This document shows, one piece after another, positions 9,073 through 17,411 of a stretch of 64,000 nt of DNA. Position 1 is the stretch's first letter; each line of letters starts with the position of its first letter. This DNA comes from Paraglaciecola arctica BSs20135 (lineage in GTDB: Bacteria > Pseudomonadota > Gammaproteobacteria > Enterobacterales > Alteromonadaceae), in NCBI RefSeq assembly GCF_000314995.1, contig NZ_BAEO01000013.1, positions 61,834-125,833 on the forward strand. The letters are read 5' to 3'. Made by a program: the position numbers and the translations under genes. The notes beneath the pieces were generated by a model. The model did not search any database and was not told the origin of the DNA. It was given only the letters and a program-made list of their open reading frames with translations.

Positions 9073-9645
9073 TTATTCTTCGTGTAAACAGTTGACTGCT
9101 TTATACCTGCGTTCAAGTACCAGCATAGTAATAATGTAAATTACTACTATGACAACCGGTATAGCTACAAATCTATGTTCTGGAAATATTATCCAAACAC
9201 TCAAAACCAAAACAGTGCGGCTAATGGCATGAAAGTAACCAGCCCAGTGTTGTATCGCCCATGAAAAGGGCATCCACATTAAACCACTTAATATCCCAAC
9301 CGTCAGAGGAATGGAGGTGTAATCTTGCATTGCGAATGGAAGGGCCAACGAAAATACTAATAAAGCCATCACCAGTCCAACCATAAACAGATGGTTAAAT
9401 GCGTTATTAGGCGTTTGTTTATTGAAAAAATCCTCGCCCAAAATTGGCGCTAACGCCATGCCCAAATACACAATGCTTCCGCAACCGATCCATACAGACC
9501 AAACTTGCCACACAGGTGATATTGTTGCGCCAATTATACCTATAACAGTCCACACTATGCTGCCTGCTAGAGGCATTGCGAGAAAACGTTTTTTGCTAAA
9601 AGCAATGCGCTGCTCTTCAAGGGGTTGGGTGTTTTTTTTGTTCAT
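9073..9645 (-). CDS. Polytopic membrane protein, unknown function (DUF7010-like)
   Basis: A 190-residue protein with about six hydrophobic segments: AMPLAGSIVWTVIGIIGAT, WSVWIGCGSIVYLGMALAP, FMVGLVMALLVFSLALPFA, PLTVGILSGLMWMPFSW, ISRTVLVLSVWIIFP and VAIPVVIVVIYIITMLVL. The start (EEQRIAFSKKRFLAMPLAG) resembles proteins I recall as DUF7010. It is convergent with the DUF6817-like gene. There is no clue to a transported or bound substrate. Confidence 0.68.
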   Translation of the reverse strand: MNKKNTQPLEEQRIAFSKKRFLAMPLAGSIVWTVIGIIGATISPVWQVWSVWIGCGSIVYLGMALAPILGEDFFNKQTPNNAFNHLFMVGLVMALLVFSLALPFAMQDYTSIPLTVGILSGLMWMPFSWAIQHWAGYFHAISRTVLVLSVWIIFPEHRFVAIPVVIVVIYIITMLVLERRYKAVNCLHEE

Positions 9646-9999
9646 TTGTCATGACTTTTTAGTCGACTTGTCTTAGTCCAAAAATAACCCAGTACTAAAA
9701 TATCAACCTTGCTTGCCGTAAGGCGTATCGCGGCATATTTCTTGTGCAGTATTATTAAAATGTATATCAGGGTTAGCTTAATTGGCAAATTGATCCAGCA
9801 TTAGCGGATTAGGGTTTTTATCTATAATTGAGCGGGTTTTGTATATTGCCCCTTTTTTGCCCAATTCCTTGACTGTGATAACTATATGAGCTCTGTAGTG
9901 TTTGCGGAGTATTGTGACATGTGATATTTGGAATTTAATTACATATAATTCTGTAATAATTTGATATGTTAGAAAAATATTCTATTCAAGCCGGATAAA
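9646..9999. other. Intergenic region, no gene seen
   Basis: This 354-base divergent gap lies between the membrane-protein gene and the Lrp-type regulator. It is AT-rich with no coding frame of note and no clear hairpin. It should carry both promoters and, since Lrp-family genes often regulate themselves, possibly the regulator's own binding sites. None can be assigned from sequence alone. Confidence 0.4.
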
Positions 10000-10014
10000 G
10001 TGATATTAAAAGTT

Positions 10015-10464
10015 ATGGACAGATTAGATTGTGAAATACTGAGGTTGTTGCAAAAAGACGCAACTCAATCGGTGGCAGACATTGCAGAACAAATCGGTTT
10101 AAGTACTACTCCTTGTTGGCGAAGGATCCAGTCTTTGGAAAAACAAGGCATTATTGATAAACGTGTTGTTTTGCTTAATCCTGAAAAAATTGGCCTAAGC
10201 ATGACAGTTTTTGTGCAAGTTAAGGCGGCTAAACATGATTCTGATTGGCTAAAAAAGTTTGCTGATCACGCCACAAACATTGAACAAATTGTCGAATTTT
10301 ACCGCATGAGCGGCGAATATGACTATATGCTCAAAGTAGTAGTAGCAGACATGCAAGCCTTTGATGTATTTTATAAGAAATTGGTGGGCGGAATTGATTT
10401 GTCTGACGTGACATCGAGTTTCGCGATGGAACAAATTAAATATACTACCGCACTGCCAGTGTAA
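10015..10464 (+). CDS. Lrp/AsnC family transcriptional regulator
   Basis: The product (149 residues from the ATG at 10015; a GTG at 10000 adds five) has the standard Lrp layout. An N-terminal helix-turn-helix (LDCEILRLLQKDATQSVADI, then GLSTTPCWRRIQSLEKQGII) is followed by a C-terminal RAM ligand-binding/oligomerisation domain (MTVFVQVKAAKHDSDW; MSGEYDYMLKVVVADMQAFD). The internal ATG gives the usual family start just before the first helix. The GTG has the closer Shine-Dalgarno-like GGATAAA, so the start is unsettled. It lies 90 bases upstream of the gamma-glutamyltransferase gene and could sense amino acids linked to that enzyme; this is inference. Confidence 0.9.
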   Translation: MDRLDCEILRLLQKDATQSVADIAEQIGLSTTPCWRRIQSLEKQGIIDKRVVLLNPEKIGLSMTVFVQVKAAKHDSDWLKKFADHATNIEQIVEFYRMSGEYDYMLKVVVADMQAFDVFYKKLVGGIDLSDVTSSFAMEQIKYTTALPV

Positions 10465-10554
10465 GACTGCCTAATTTAGGCTTGCGTATTCACCTAAATA
10501 AAAAGTGTTTATGGCTAATTTAGTAATGATTTAAATTTTAAGAGGAAGTTAATA

Positions 10555-12276
10555 ATGCCAATTGGGACAACCGCATATAAATTTATGAGCCAGGTTATTC
10601 TAGCGTTCATAAGTCTATGTTTTTTTGCATGCACTGAGCAGCTCGAACAAACACAAAAAGCAGCTAGGATCACAGATACGGCCACAGAAATGCAAGCCGC
10701 TGTGGCTATGCCTGATAGTTACAGTGCAGATGTAGCTAAAGAGATTTTACAAAAAGGCGGTAATGCTGTCGATGCCGCAATTGCAGCACAATTTGTCTTA
10801 GCCGTAACCTTGCCTGAAGCTGGCAATATTGGTGGCGGTGGTTTTATGTTGGTGTATAAAGATAAAAAAACTGATTTTATCGATTATCGCGAACAAGCCC
10901 CTTTATCTGCTCATAGAGATATGTATTTGGACGAAAACGGTGACGTTATCCCTTATCAATCAGTTATAGGTATTTTGGCATCTGGTGTACCAGGTACTGT
11001 CGCAGGTATGTGGTTAGCCCATGAAAAGCATGGCAGTTTGCCTTGGAAAGAATTAGTACAACCAGCCGTAAATCTTGCAGAACAGGGATTTAAGGTACAC
11101 CCCAAACTTGCTGGTTCTATTGAAAGGCATATAGCTAGATTAGAAAAACGTAGTTTTGAAGTGAACTTTAAAGATTATTTCGCAGCAGCAAAAGCGAATG
11201 AGGTATTTCAGCAATTAGAATTGGCAGACACCTTAAAACGTATTCGTGATCAAGGGCGAGATGGTTTCTATAAGGGCCAAACAGCTAAAATAATCAGTGA
11301 CTTTATGCGTCAGGAAAACGGTTTAGTGACAGAAAAAGATTTATTGTCTTATGAAGCTAAGTCTCGTACACCTCTAAGTGCCAAGTGGCGGGAATATCAA
11401 TTACTTACATCACCTCCCCCCAGCTCTGGTGGTATCGCTATTATTCAATGGTTGAAGATGTACGACATATTAACGCGAGATCAACAAAAACTGACTCACA
11501 ACTCTGCTGCATATCTACATTTATTAGCAGAAATTGGTAAGCGAGTTTTTGCAGACCGTGCTGAATATCTTGGTGATCCAGATTTTGTCGAAGTGCCTGT
11601 TGCAAGCTTAATTGCAGATAAATATCTAACAATGCGTAGTCAAACAATATTGAAAGATAAAATTTCAGTGACTGAATTAATCAAACCTGGGCTAAAAGAA
11701 AGCGAAGAAACCACTCATTTTTCAGTGATGGACAAATGGGGCAATGCAGTATCGAATACCACTACTATTAATCTTGGATACGGTAGCAGTGTAGTAGTCG
11801 AGGGGGCAGGCTTTTTGTTGAACGATGAAATGGATGACTTTAGCGCAAAACCCGGAGTCGCCAATGTCTTTGGTGCGGTAGGCGGTCAAGCCAACGAAAT
11901 TCAACCTAAAAAACGTATGTTGTCATCTATGACACCAAGTATGGTTCTAAAAGATGGAGAGGTTGTTTTTGTAACGGGTTCACCCGGAGGCACCACTATT
12001 ATAAGTTCGGTGTATCTGTCTATTCTAAATGCTTTGGAATTTTCTATGAGCGCAGAAAATATAGTCAACAAACCTAGGTTCCATCATCAATTATTACCAA
12101 AAGATGTTATTCGTTACCATGATGGAATTGATCCTGCTGTGATTTCTGAATTAGAACAAATGGGCTACACCATGAGTAACCGTCGCTTTGGAGATATGCA
12201 TGTCATCCTAAACAAAGATGGCAAAGTTGATGCAGCTTCGGAAGCTAATGGACGCGGAAAATCTATAATATTTTAG
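10555..12276 (+). CDS. ggt: Gamma-glutamyltransferase (Ntn hydrolase), exported
   Basis: A 573-residue gamma-glutamyltranspeptidase that cleaves glutathione and other gamma-glutamyl compounds and transfers the glutamyl group. The large subunit carries AGGNAVDAAIAAQFVLAVT-like residues (here KGGNAVDAAIAAQ), EAGNIGGGGFMLVY and DYREQAP. Autoprocessing should occur before the Thr of SEETTHFSVMDKWGN, and the small subunit has NTTTINLGYGS, NDEMDDF and the glycine-rich VTGSPGGTTI. The N-terminus (FMSQVILAFISLCFFAC) is a hydrophobic export signal ending in Cys, so it may be a lipoprotein, although the lipobox is atypical. A good AGAGGAAG ribosome site precedes the ATG. Confidence 0.95.
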   Translation: MPIGTTAYKFMSQVILAFISLCFFACTEQLEQTQKAARITDTATEMQAAVAMPDSYSADVAKEILQKGGNAVDAAIAAQFVLAVTLPEAGNIGGGGFMLVYKDKKTDFIDYREQAPLSAHRDMYLDENGDVIPYQSVIGILASGVPGTVAGMWLAHEKHGSLPWKELVQPAVNLAEQGFKVHPKLAGSIERHIARLEKRSFEVNFKDYFAAAKANEVFQQLELADTLKRIRDQGRDGFYKGQTAKIISDFMRQENGLVTEKDLLSYEAKSRTPLSAKWREYQLLTSPPPSSGGIAIIQWLKMYDILTRDQQKLTHNSAAYLHLLAEIGKRVFADRAEYLGDPDFVEVPVASLIADKYLTMRSQTILKDKISVTELIKPGLKESEETTHFSVMDKWGNAVSNTTTINLGYGSSVVVEGAGFLLNDEMDDFSAKPGVANVFGAVGGQANEIQPKKRMLSSMTPSMVLKDGEVVFVTGSPGGTTIISSVYLSILNALEFSMSAENIVNKPRFHHQLLPKDVIRYHDGIDPAVISELEQMGYTMSNRRFGDMHVILNKDGKVDAASEANGRGKSIIF

Positions 12277-12441
12277 TCGCTAAGGGCGGCTTCTTAGTAT
12301 GTTTTAGAAGATTTTAGTGATCACACAAAATTTAGTTAAATTGAACACTAATTAGCGATTTTATTCACTATGAAATTGGGTGTGAAATATAACTCATTGA
12401 AAATGTTACCTATTATTACTTGGCTTTAGATTTGCTCTATA

Positions 12442-12480
12442 TAGATAAAATATAAACAAAGTTCGTTTGTATTTTATCTA
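12442..12480. promoter_or_regulatory. Imperfect inverted repeat before a small secreted-protein gene
   Basis: TAGATAAAATA-TAAA-CAAA (12442-12460) and TTTGTATTTTATCTA (12466-12480) are complementary except for a four-base bulge, with a GTTCG loop. It lies 20 bases upstream of the ATG of the small gene and overlaps no frame. It could be an operator, a 5'-leader hairpin, or the late terminator of ggt; the sequence does not decide. Confidence 0.45.
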
Positions 12481-12499
12481 TTAAATAAAGGAGTAGGGC

Positions 12500-12703
12500 A
12501 TGTCTAACAAAAAGTTGTTTTGGGTCGCATTTTTTATTTTGTCTTGTTGTGAGTTTGCTCAAGTGGCTTATTCACAAAATATTTTGACAAGTACTCAAAC
12601 GATTGAACTTGTTGGCACTGGATTGCAGTGCCATGACAAAAATGATTTAGATAGTCGTAATCTGTTTAAGGAAAAATTATCAAGTAACCTATTGCCGCGA
12701 TAA
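12500..12703 (+). CDS. Small predicted secreted protein, unknown
   Basis: A 67-codon frame with strong gene-start signals. AAGGAG lies 7 bases before the ATG, and a clear Sec signal peptide follows (NKKLFWVAFFILSCCEFAQVAYS, cut before Gln). The mature part would be only about 42 residues, with a single Cys and mostly polar content. I recognise no family. It may be a true small exported protein or the remnant 5' end of a larger gene. It precedes the TPR-GGDEF gene by about 100 bases on the same strand. Confidence 0.45.
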   Translation: MSNKKLFWVAFFILSCCEFAQVAYSQNILTSTQTIELVGTGLQCHDKNDLDSRNLFKEKLSSNLLPR

Positions 12704-12806
12704 TACTAAGAAGTTTTTGTGGGTCTGGGATTAAATTTATTTTTTTATTTATTTTGAGGTGAATTGAACTGGAAAAAATCTCTGGTAACAATTATGGTTA
12801 CCGAAT

Positions 12807-14603
12807 ATGAAGTGTATTCTAATTTTTCCTTTTCTCCTTATTTCAAGAGCCTCGTTTATTGGCTTGTTTTTTGTTACCTATTCTCAAAGTGTTTTAGCCG
12901 ACAAAATAGACGACTTTATTCAAAGTATTCAGGTTTCTACCTATAACTGCCCAGATGATCAATTTATTCCACAAGTCGACGAATATATTAAGCGCCGCAG
13001 TGTGTTGCCAGAACAACTTATTAAGTTAAAAGTGCATAAAGCGCAATGGTTGATTTGTGTTGGCAAGAATGATCAAGCACAAATGATACTTGAAAATCTG
13101 TTATCAGATCCTCTGATGGCTCAAAACTCTCAGAGCTATGCCAGTGTGTATTATCACCTAGGTTATATTTTTGATGTTCAGGAAAGTCCGCAAAAATGTG
13201 ATTATTATCGTCAGTCTGAACAATTGGCGAAAGACAAATTTGCTGATGTTTATTTAAGCTCGCAACTTGGACTTATCACCGTTTGTGATCAAGATAAGCA
13301 AGATATAGGTATTAAACTTGGGCGTTTGTTTGCCTTGCTTAAATCCTATTCTGAGAGCGACGATTTAGAGTCAATAGCCCATATCCATAATAATATTGGG
13401 TTGTTATACGCCTCTATCGGCCAGCGAGCCCTAGCAGCTGAGCAGTATGAAAAAACCTATGAACTTGGTTTAAAGGTCTATGAAGAGAAAAACCAAATTG
13501 CCCCTTTGATCAGTCTTATTACTTCTTACACTGGCAGTGGTGATTATGAGAATGCAAAATTGATGATTGAGGAATTAGGAAAGCGCAATTTAAAAATTAA
13601 TACGCCATTGAGTAATAGCTTGTTTCACTTTGCACAAAGCCGCCAAGCTTATCGCACTAACGATTTTGAAGCTTTACGCAATAGTATGCGTAGCTGGAAT
13701 GTGTTTCTAAAACAAATATCTCAAAAGACTATGAACCTTTTATATGATTGGTATGCAGCTGCGCTCTGTTTGCATGATAAAGATCGAATATGTGTGAGTG
13801 AATTTTTACAAAAACAAAATGATACTAACTTGGCTATGCCAGCTAGCTTATCTAATCATCTTCACTACGCAGCTTTTTTGGTTAAAGCTCATTTGTTTTT
13901 GGGAAATATTGAAGCGGCTAAGCTTAGTTTTGATAACTACTTCTCCATCTCGCTAGAAAAGATTAAAAAACAACAGCAATCAGCCCGTGTTTTGGGAGCG
14001 GCTAATTTGCACAATGAAATTATTGGTTTAGAAACTCATTTAACCAAAGCCAAAGAGCAGCGCTTACAGATCATTTTGTTGGTGTTAATGACTATTCTAG
14101 GTTTGATCGTTTTAGTTTATCTAACTGTAGGCCGAAGTTATTTGCGCAAATTAGCCACTGATCCACTTACGGGATTGTTTAACGAACACTCAGTCGTAAC
14201 TCAAATTAAAAAAGTAAAAGCACCGATAGATGACAAGGTTAATGCACTGGCCCTAATTGATGTCAGTAACTTTACTGCTATTAATGCACAGTATGGCTAC
14301 AAGGTTGGTGAATTAGCCTTGAAACAAGTCGCAGAATGTTTAAAGCAAGTAACCAGAGAAAAAGACATTGTTGGCCGTGTAGGCGCAGACCAGTTTATTG
14401 TGTGTTTAGTCAATATTGAAAATGTGATAGCGGAAGAGTTATTCTCAAGAATTCAAAAAGCCTTAACTGACGTAAACTTTAAAGTTGGCAATAGAGAAAA
14501 GGTTGATGTTTTCTCGAATATGCACGTATATAGTTCGGTCACCAGTCTATCTGATGCCGACGAGGTGTTAGCAGAAATTCGTAGTGTTTTGCGTAAGGCA
14601 TAA
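12807..14603 (+). CDS. TPR protein with C-terminal degenerate GGDEF domain
   Basis: A 598-residue protein with a signal segment (residues 2-30, ending YSQSVLA), a periplasmic TPR-like helical region (about 40-410), one membrane helix (about 422-442, IILLVLMTILGLIVLVYL) and a cytoplasmic GGDEF domain starting DPLTGLFNEHSV. The signature is GADQF (526-530) instead of GG(D/E)EF, and the upstream NxxxxH/GD elements are also altered (INAQYGYKVGELAL), so diguanylate cyclase activity is unlikely. The inhibitory-site motif RxxD is kept (REKD, 517-520), so it might bind c-di-GMP instead. The layout matches the intact TPR-GGDEF protein at 37964-39700. Confidence 0.82.
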   Translation: MKCILIFPFLLISRASFIGLFFVTYSQSVLADKIDDFIQSIQVSTYNCPDDQFIPQVDEYIKRRSVLPEQLIKLKVHKAQWLICVGKNDQAQMILENLLSDPLMAQNSQSYASVYYHLGYIFDVQESPQKCDYYRQSEQLAKDKFADVYLSSQLGLITVCDQDKQDIGIKLGRLFALLKSYSESDDLESIAHIHNNIGLLYASIGQRALAAEQYEKTYELGLKVYEEKNQIAPLISLITSYTGSGDYENAKLMIEELGKRNLKINTPLSNSLFHFAQSRQAYRTNDFEALRNSMRSWNVFLKQISQKTMNLLYDWYAAALCLHDKDRICVSEFLQKQNDTNLAMPASLSNHLHYAAFLVKAHLFLGNIEAAKLSFDNYFSISLEKIKKQQQSARVLGAANLHNEIIGLETHLTKAKEQRLQIILLVLMTILGLIVLVYLTVGRSYLRKLATDPLTGLFNEHSVVTQIKKVKAPIDDKVNALALIDVSNFTAINAQYGYKVGELALKQVAECLKQVTREKDIVGRVGADQFIVCLVNIENVIAEELFSRIQKALTDVNFKVGNREKVDVFSNMHVYSSVTSLSDADEVLAEIRSVLRKA

Positions 14604-14649
14604 GCATATTTTTTATTCTTAAAATCTATAAGTTCATAAAACCATATTA

Positions 14650-15147
14650 ATGAAAATATTACTGCCTCTAAAATATTACGATGAGGCCGGCAGAGTGAAA
14701 CCTGCTGTGTCTTTATATATTTGTATCGCGTTTTTATCTCGAAGTTTGCTGATATTAGTTGGTTCAGTTTCAGTTCGAGAAAATGGTGAACAGTTGTTGG
14801 CACTGTTTTATCCTGACAAACAGTATCTTTATATCAGCCTCGCCATCGCTTTTCCGGCTTTTTTAGTATTGCTGCTTTTAGGCTTTAGAGAAAAAATATG
14901 GAATGCAGATAGATGTTGGATGTTTTCTTGTATTAAACCGTTATTAATATTTTCTGTATTGGCAGATTTAGGCTTACACATTATGCTGGCCAGCATGAAA
15001 TATTGGCAATTTTCATGGGTCATTGCCGTCACATTACTGCTTGATTCGCTAATTGTTTATTTTTTGGTAAAAGACAAACATACACAATTGATGTTAAAGG
15101 ACTGGAAAAAATCTATTCCGACAACACCAGTAAAACCAATGATTTAG
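14650..15147 (+). CDS. DUF2919 (YfeZ-like) inner-membrane protein
   Basis: The 165-residue protein has four hydrophobic segments: LYICIAFLSRSLLILVGSV, YISLAIAFPAFLVLLLLGF, CIKPLLIFSVLADLGLHIM and VIAVTLLLDSLIVYFLV. The start (LPLKYYDEAGRVKPAVSLYI) and the RCWMFSCIKPLLIFS stretch fit DUF2919, to which E. coli YfeZ belongs. No function is known for the family. It follows the TPR-GGDEF gene by 46 bases and may be co-transcribed. Confidence 0.8.
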   Translation: MKILLPLKYYDEAGRVKPAVSLYICIAFLSRSLLILVGSVSVRENGEQLLALFYPDKQYLYISLAIAFPAFLVLLLLGFREKIWNADRCWMFSCIKPLLIFSVLADLGLHIMLASMKYWQFSWVIAVTLLLDSLIVYFLVKDKHTQLMLKDWKKSIPTTPVKPMI

Positions 15148-15166
15148 AGGTACTGGCTTAGCCATG

Positions 15167-15697
15167 TTATTGGATATTGTTAGCTAGTGCTTGGTCGTAA
15201 TAACTTCTGACACTGATTTGACTATCATTTACCAAGCGTTGGTAACAAATCCCCGCAAATGCATAAGTATTGCCTGCATAGTTCAGTACTACATAAGGTG
15301 CGTCAGGATCGGATTCATCATAAGCCCAGTTGCCACCCACCTTATTGCGAAATATTTCGCCTACATAAGCTCCGTAGATATTACAAATGGTAAACACCGC
15401 ATTTTCTTCTAAGGCTTGATCTTTATATCGGCCTAACCAACTTAAAATAACATCATCTACCTGATCGATACTTTTTTCAGTGCCATCCAAAGTAAGATTA
15501 AATTCATCTTCGGTGGTGGTTACCGCATTTTGTGCGCTGTCTATCATTAAATCTGTCAGTTCTGCCGATGTCATTAGCATATTATGTCTCTGTCTGCCTT
15601 CTATAAGCCTATTGTGTTGTTTATTTACTAATTTGTCGATTAGAAATGTAATTTGCTTGGATGATCTGTTGGCGGTTGTTTTCGTATAAAGCAACAC
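15167..15697 (-). CDS. Conserved protein of unknown function
   Basis: A leftward frame of 176 codons. The first 39 residues (many Lys, Gln, Asn, Arg) look less protein-like, and the true start is probably the ATG at 15580 (MLMTSAELTDLMIDSA) or the next one, giving about 137 residues. The rest is acidic and soluble: VDDVILSWLGRYKDQALEEN, NIYGAYVGEIFRNKVGGNW, APYVVLNYAGNTYAFAG. The GxYxGExxRxxxGGxW stretch reminds me of DUF3806-like proteins, but only weakly. It lies convergent to the DUF2919 gene and divergent from the VTT-family gene. Confidence 0.6.
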   Translation of the reverse strand: MLLYTKTTANRSSKQITFLIDKLVNKQHNRLIEGRQRHNMLMTSAELTDLMIDSAQNAVTTTEDEFNLTLDGTEKSIDQVDDVILSWLGRYKDQALEENAVFTICNIYGAYVGEIFRNKVGGNWAYDESDPDAPYVVLNYAGNTYAFAGICYQRLVNDSQISVRSYYDQALANNIQ

Positions 15698-15710
15698 TAA
15701 TTAAAAATAG

Positions 15711-16367
15711 GTGTGTTCATTTTTGAAGTATTCTTTTGTTTTACCCTTATCAGCGCTGACCGCATTATGCCTGTTAGCTGTTTTAGTTTCTTATGGGGTG
15801 ATCCCTTCGGGGCTAGAGTTATTGCAGAGCATTCACGGGAATTTTAAGGACTATTTCTATTTACTTATTTTATTGATTATTTTGTTGGAATCTATTGTTT
15901 ATGTTGGGTTTTACTTCCCTGGGCAATTTTTTGCTGTGGTGTTAGTTGTATTATCTAAACCACAGCCGCAAGACATACTTTTGTTAACATTAGCCATGGT
16001 TATAGCGGCAACGTTAGGGTCATGTATTAACTATTTTTTAGGTAGAAAGTTTGCAAAGGAGGAGATAAAGGTAAAAACAAACCAATCAAAGTTATCAGTT
16101 AAAAAGTTGTTAGTGGCGATGATACATATTAATTCTCTGGCATTTTTTATGTTTGCTCAAGGGGCAAATCAGCAATCGCCCAAAGTGGTACTTTGGGCTG
16201 GATTATTAAACTTGCCGTATTATTTATTGCTTATTTTGGGAACGTCAGTATTAAGTGAACAAGTTATGCAAATGGCAGAAAACACCTGGTTTTTAGTCAT
16301 AGCTGTCAGTATTTGGTTGAGTGTCGCTTTGTTTTTAGACTATAAAAAGTATAGAACAGCGAGTTAA
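15711..16367 (+). CDS. VTT/DedA-like membrane protein
   Basis: A 218-residue polytopic protein reading from a GTG at 15711; a TTG at 15723 is an alternative. After two N-terminal hydrophobic segments comes the VTT-like pattern ILLESIVYVGFYFPGQFF, with the acidic residue and PG turn, followed by ATLGSCINYFLGRKFAKEE. This matches the E-x-P-x-PG and G-x-x-x-Y-x-LGR features of the DedA family. The C-terminal half is more divergent than usual (HINSLAFFMFAQGANQQSPK). DedA proteins take part in lipid-carrier flipping and membrane homeostasis; the specific substrate is unknown. Its stop overlaps the end of tcdA by 4 bases. Confidence 0.7.
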   Translation: MCSFLKYSFVLPLSALTALCLLAVLVSYGVIPSGLELLQSIHGNFKDYFYLLILLIILLESIVYVGFYFPGQFFAVVLVVLSKPQPQDILLLTLAMVIAATLGSCINYFLGRKFAKEEIKVKTNQSKLSVKKLLVAMIHINSLAFFMFAQGANQQSPKVVLWAGLLNLPYYLLLILGTSVLSEQVMQMAENTWFLVIAVSIWLSVALFLDYKKYRTAS

Positions 16368-17173
16368 GGCTGCTGATTTACTTGGCTATGTTTACTGATT
16401 AACTTGTCAATTACCCTTGCAGTTGCAACAAAACCAAATGTGGCAGTCACCGCCACTGCTGCACCAAAGCCATTGTTACAGTCTAATTTAACACTACCGT
16501 CAGTCAGAGTTTTGTTCATACATACACTGCCATCAGCTTGTGGGTAACGAAGCTGTTCAGTCGAATACACACAATCAATACCAAAACGTCGTTTGGGGTT
16601 GCTACTGAAGTTAAAAAATCGGCGTAGTTCCGAACGTAATTTGGCCGCTAAAGGATCTTGGATGGTTTTACTGAGATCTGTCACTGCAACTTGGGTGGGA
16701 TCAATCTGTCCGCCAGCGCCACCGATGGTAATGATTGGGATTTTATTACGCTTACAATGGGCAACCATAGCCGCCTTAGCTTTTATGCTATCGGTAGCGT
16801 CCACAACGTAGTCATAGCCATTATTGAGTAATTCTGAAACATTATCTGGGGTCACAAAATCTTCGATTTGAGTGACCACACAAGCTGGATTAATTTGGGT
16901 GATCCGCTTAGCCATGGCTTCGACCTTAGCTTCGCCAACAGTATCCTGCAGTGCATGGATTTGTCTATTGGTGTTAGTGACACAAATGTCATCCAAGTCA
17001 ATCAAAGTGATATGCCCAAGAGCGGTTCTGGCTAATCCTTCAGCTACCCAAGATCCTACACCTCCAATGCCCACAACACAGACATGTGAATTGCGTAGAA
17101 TATCAGTTCCTGATAATCCATATAGTCTTTGAGTGCCACCAAAACGTTGCTCGGTTACTTGCTGCTGATCCAT
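16364..17173 (-). CDS. tcdA: tRNA threonylcarbamoyladenosine dehydratase
   Basis: A 269-residue E1-like (ThiF/MoeB superfamily) enzyme that makes cyclic t6A at position 37 of ANN-decoding tRNAs, using ATP. The N-terminus has the usual EQRFGGTQRLYG. The nucleotide-binding glycine motif is VVGIGGVGSWVAEGLARTAL, followed by ITLIDLDDICVTNTNRQIHA and DYVVDATDSIKAKAAMVAHC. ITIGGAGGQIDPTQVAVTDL and DPLAAKLRSELRR are specific to the TcdA (CsdL/YgdL) branch. A hydrophobic segment near the C-terminus (GFGAAVAVTATFGFVATARV) is typical of this protein. Confidence 0.94.
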   Translation of the reverse strand: MDQQQVTEQRFGGTQRLYGLSGTDILRNSHVCVVGIGGVGSWVAEGLARTALGHITLIDLDDICVTNTNRQIHALQDTVGEAKVEAMAKRITQINPACVVTQIEDFVTPDNVSELLNNGYDYVVDATDSIKAKAAMVAHCKRNKIPIITIGGAGGQIDPTQVAVTDLSKTIQDPLAAKLRSELRRFFNFSSNPKRRFGIDCVYSTEQLRYPQADGSVCMNKTLTDGSVKLDCNNGFGAAVAVTATFGFVATARVIDKLISKHSQVNQQP

Positions 17174-17411
17174 AAACTCACATTAATAAAACAATTTTAT
17201 TCGGATTGTTATTGTATCAGTGGCGTGGTGCATAACTCCAATAGAGTCTGTTATCTTTTTCAAGTCAATTTCTCTTTATTGAATTTAGATTAAAGTTGGC
17301 TTCTTTGGTGTTCTTGATTGAATAACCGGCCAAGCTTTAATACTATTCAGATATATAATTGCAGCAATCTTGTTGCTTTAAGAAGTAAGAATAATCCAAA
17401 AGGAATGTGTG

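Noticed and set aside
12764..12946. 60-codon frame overlapping the start of the TPR-GGDEF gene
   Set aside because: It is a different frame of the same DNA; the overlapping 598-codon frame has the signal peptide and continues into TPR and GGDEF domains.
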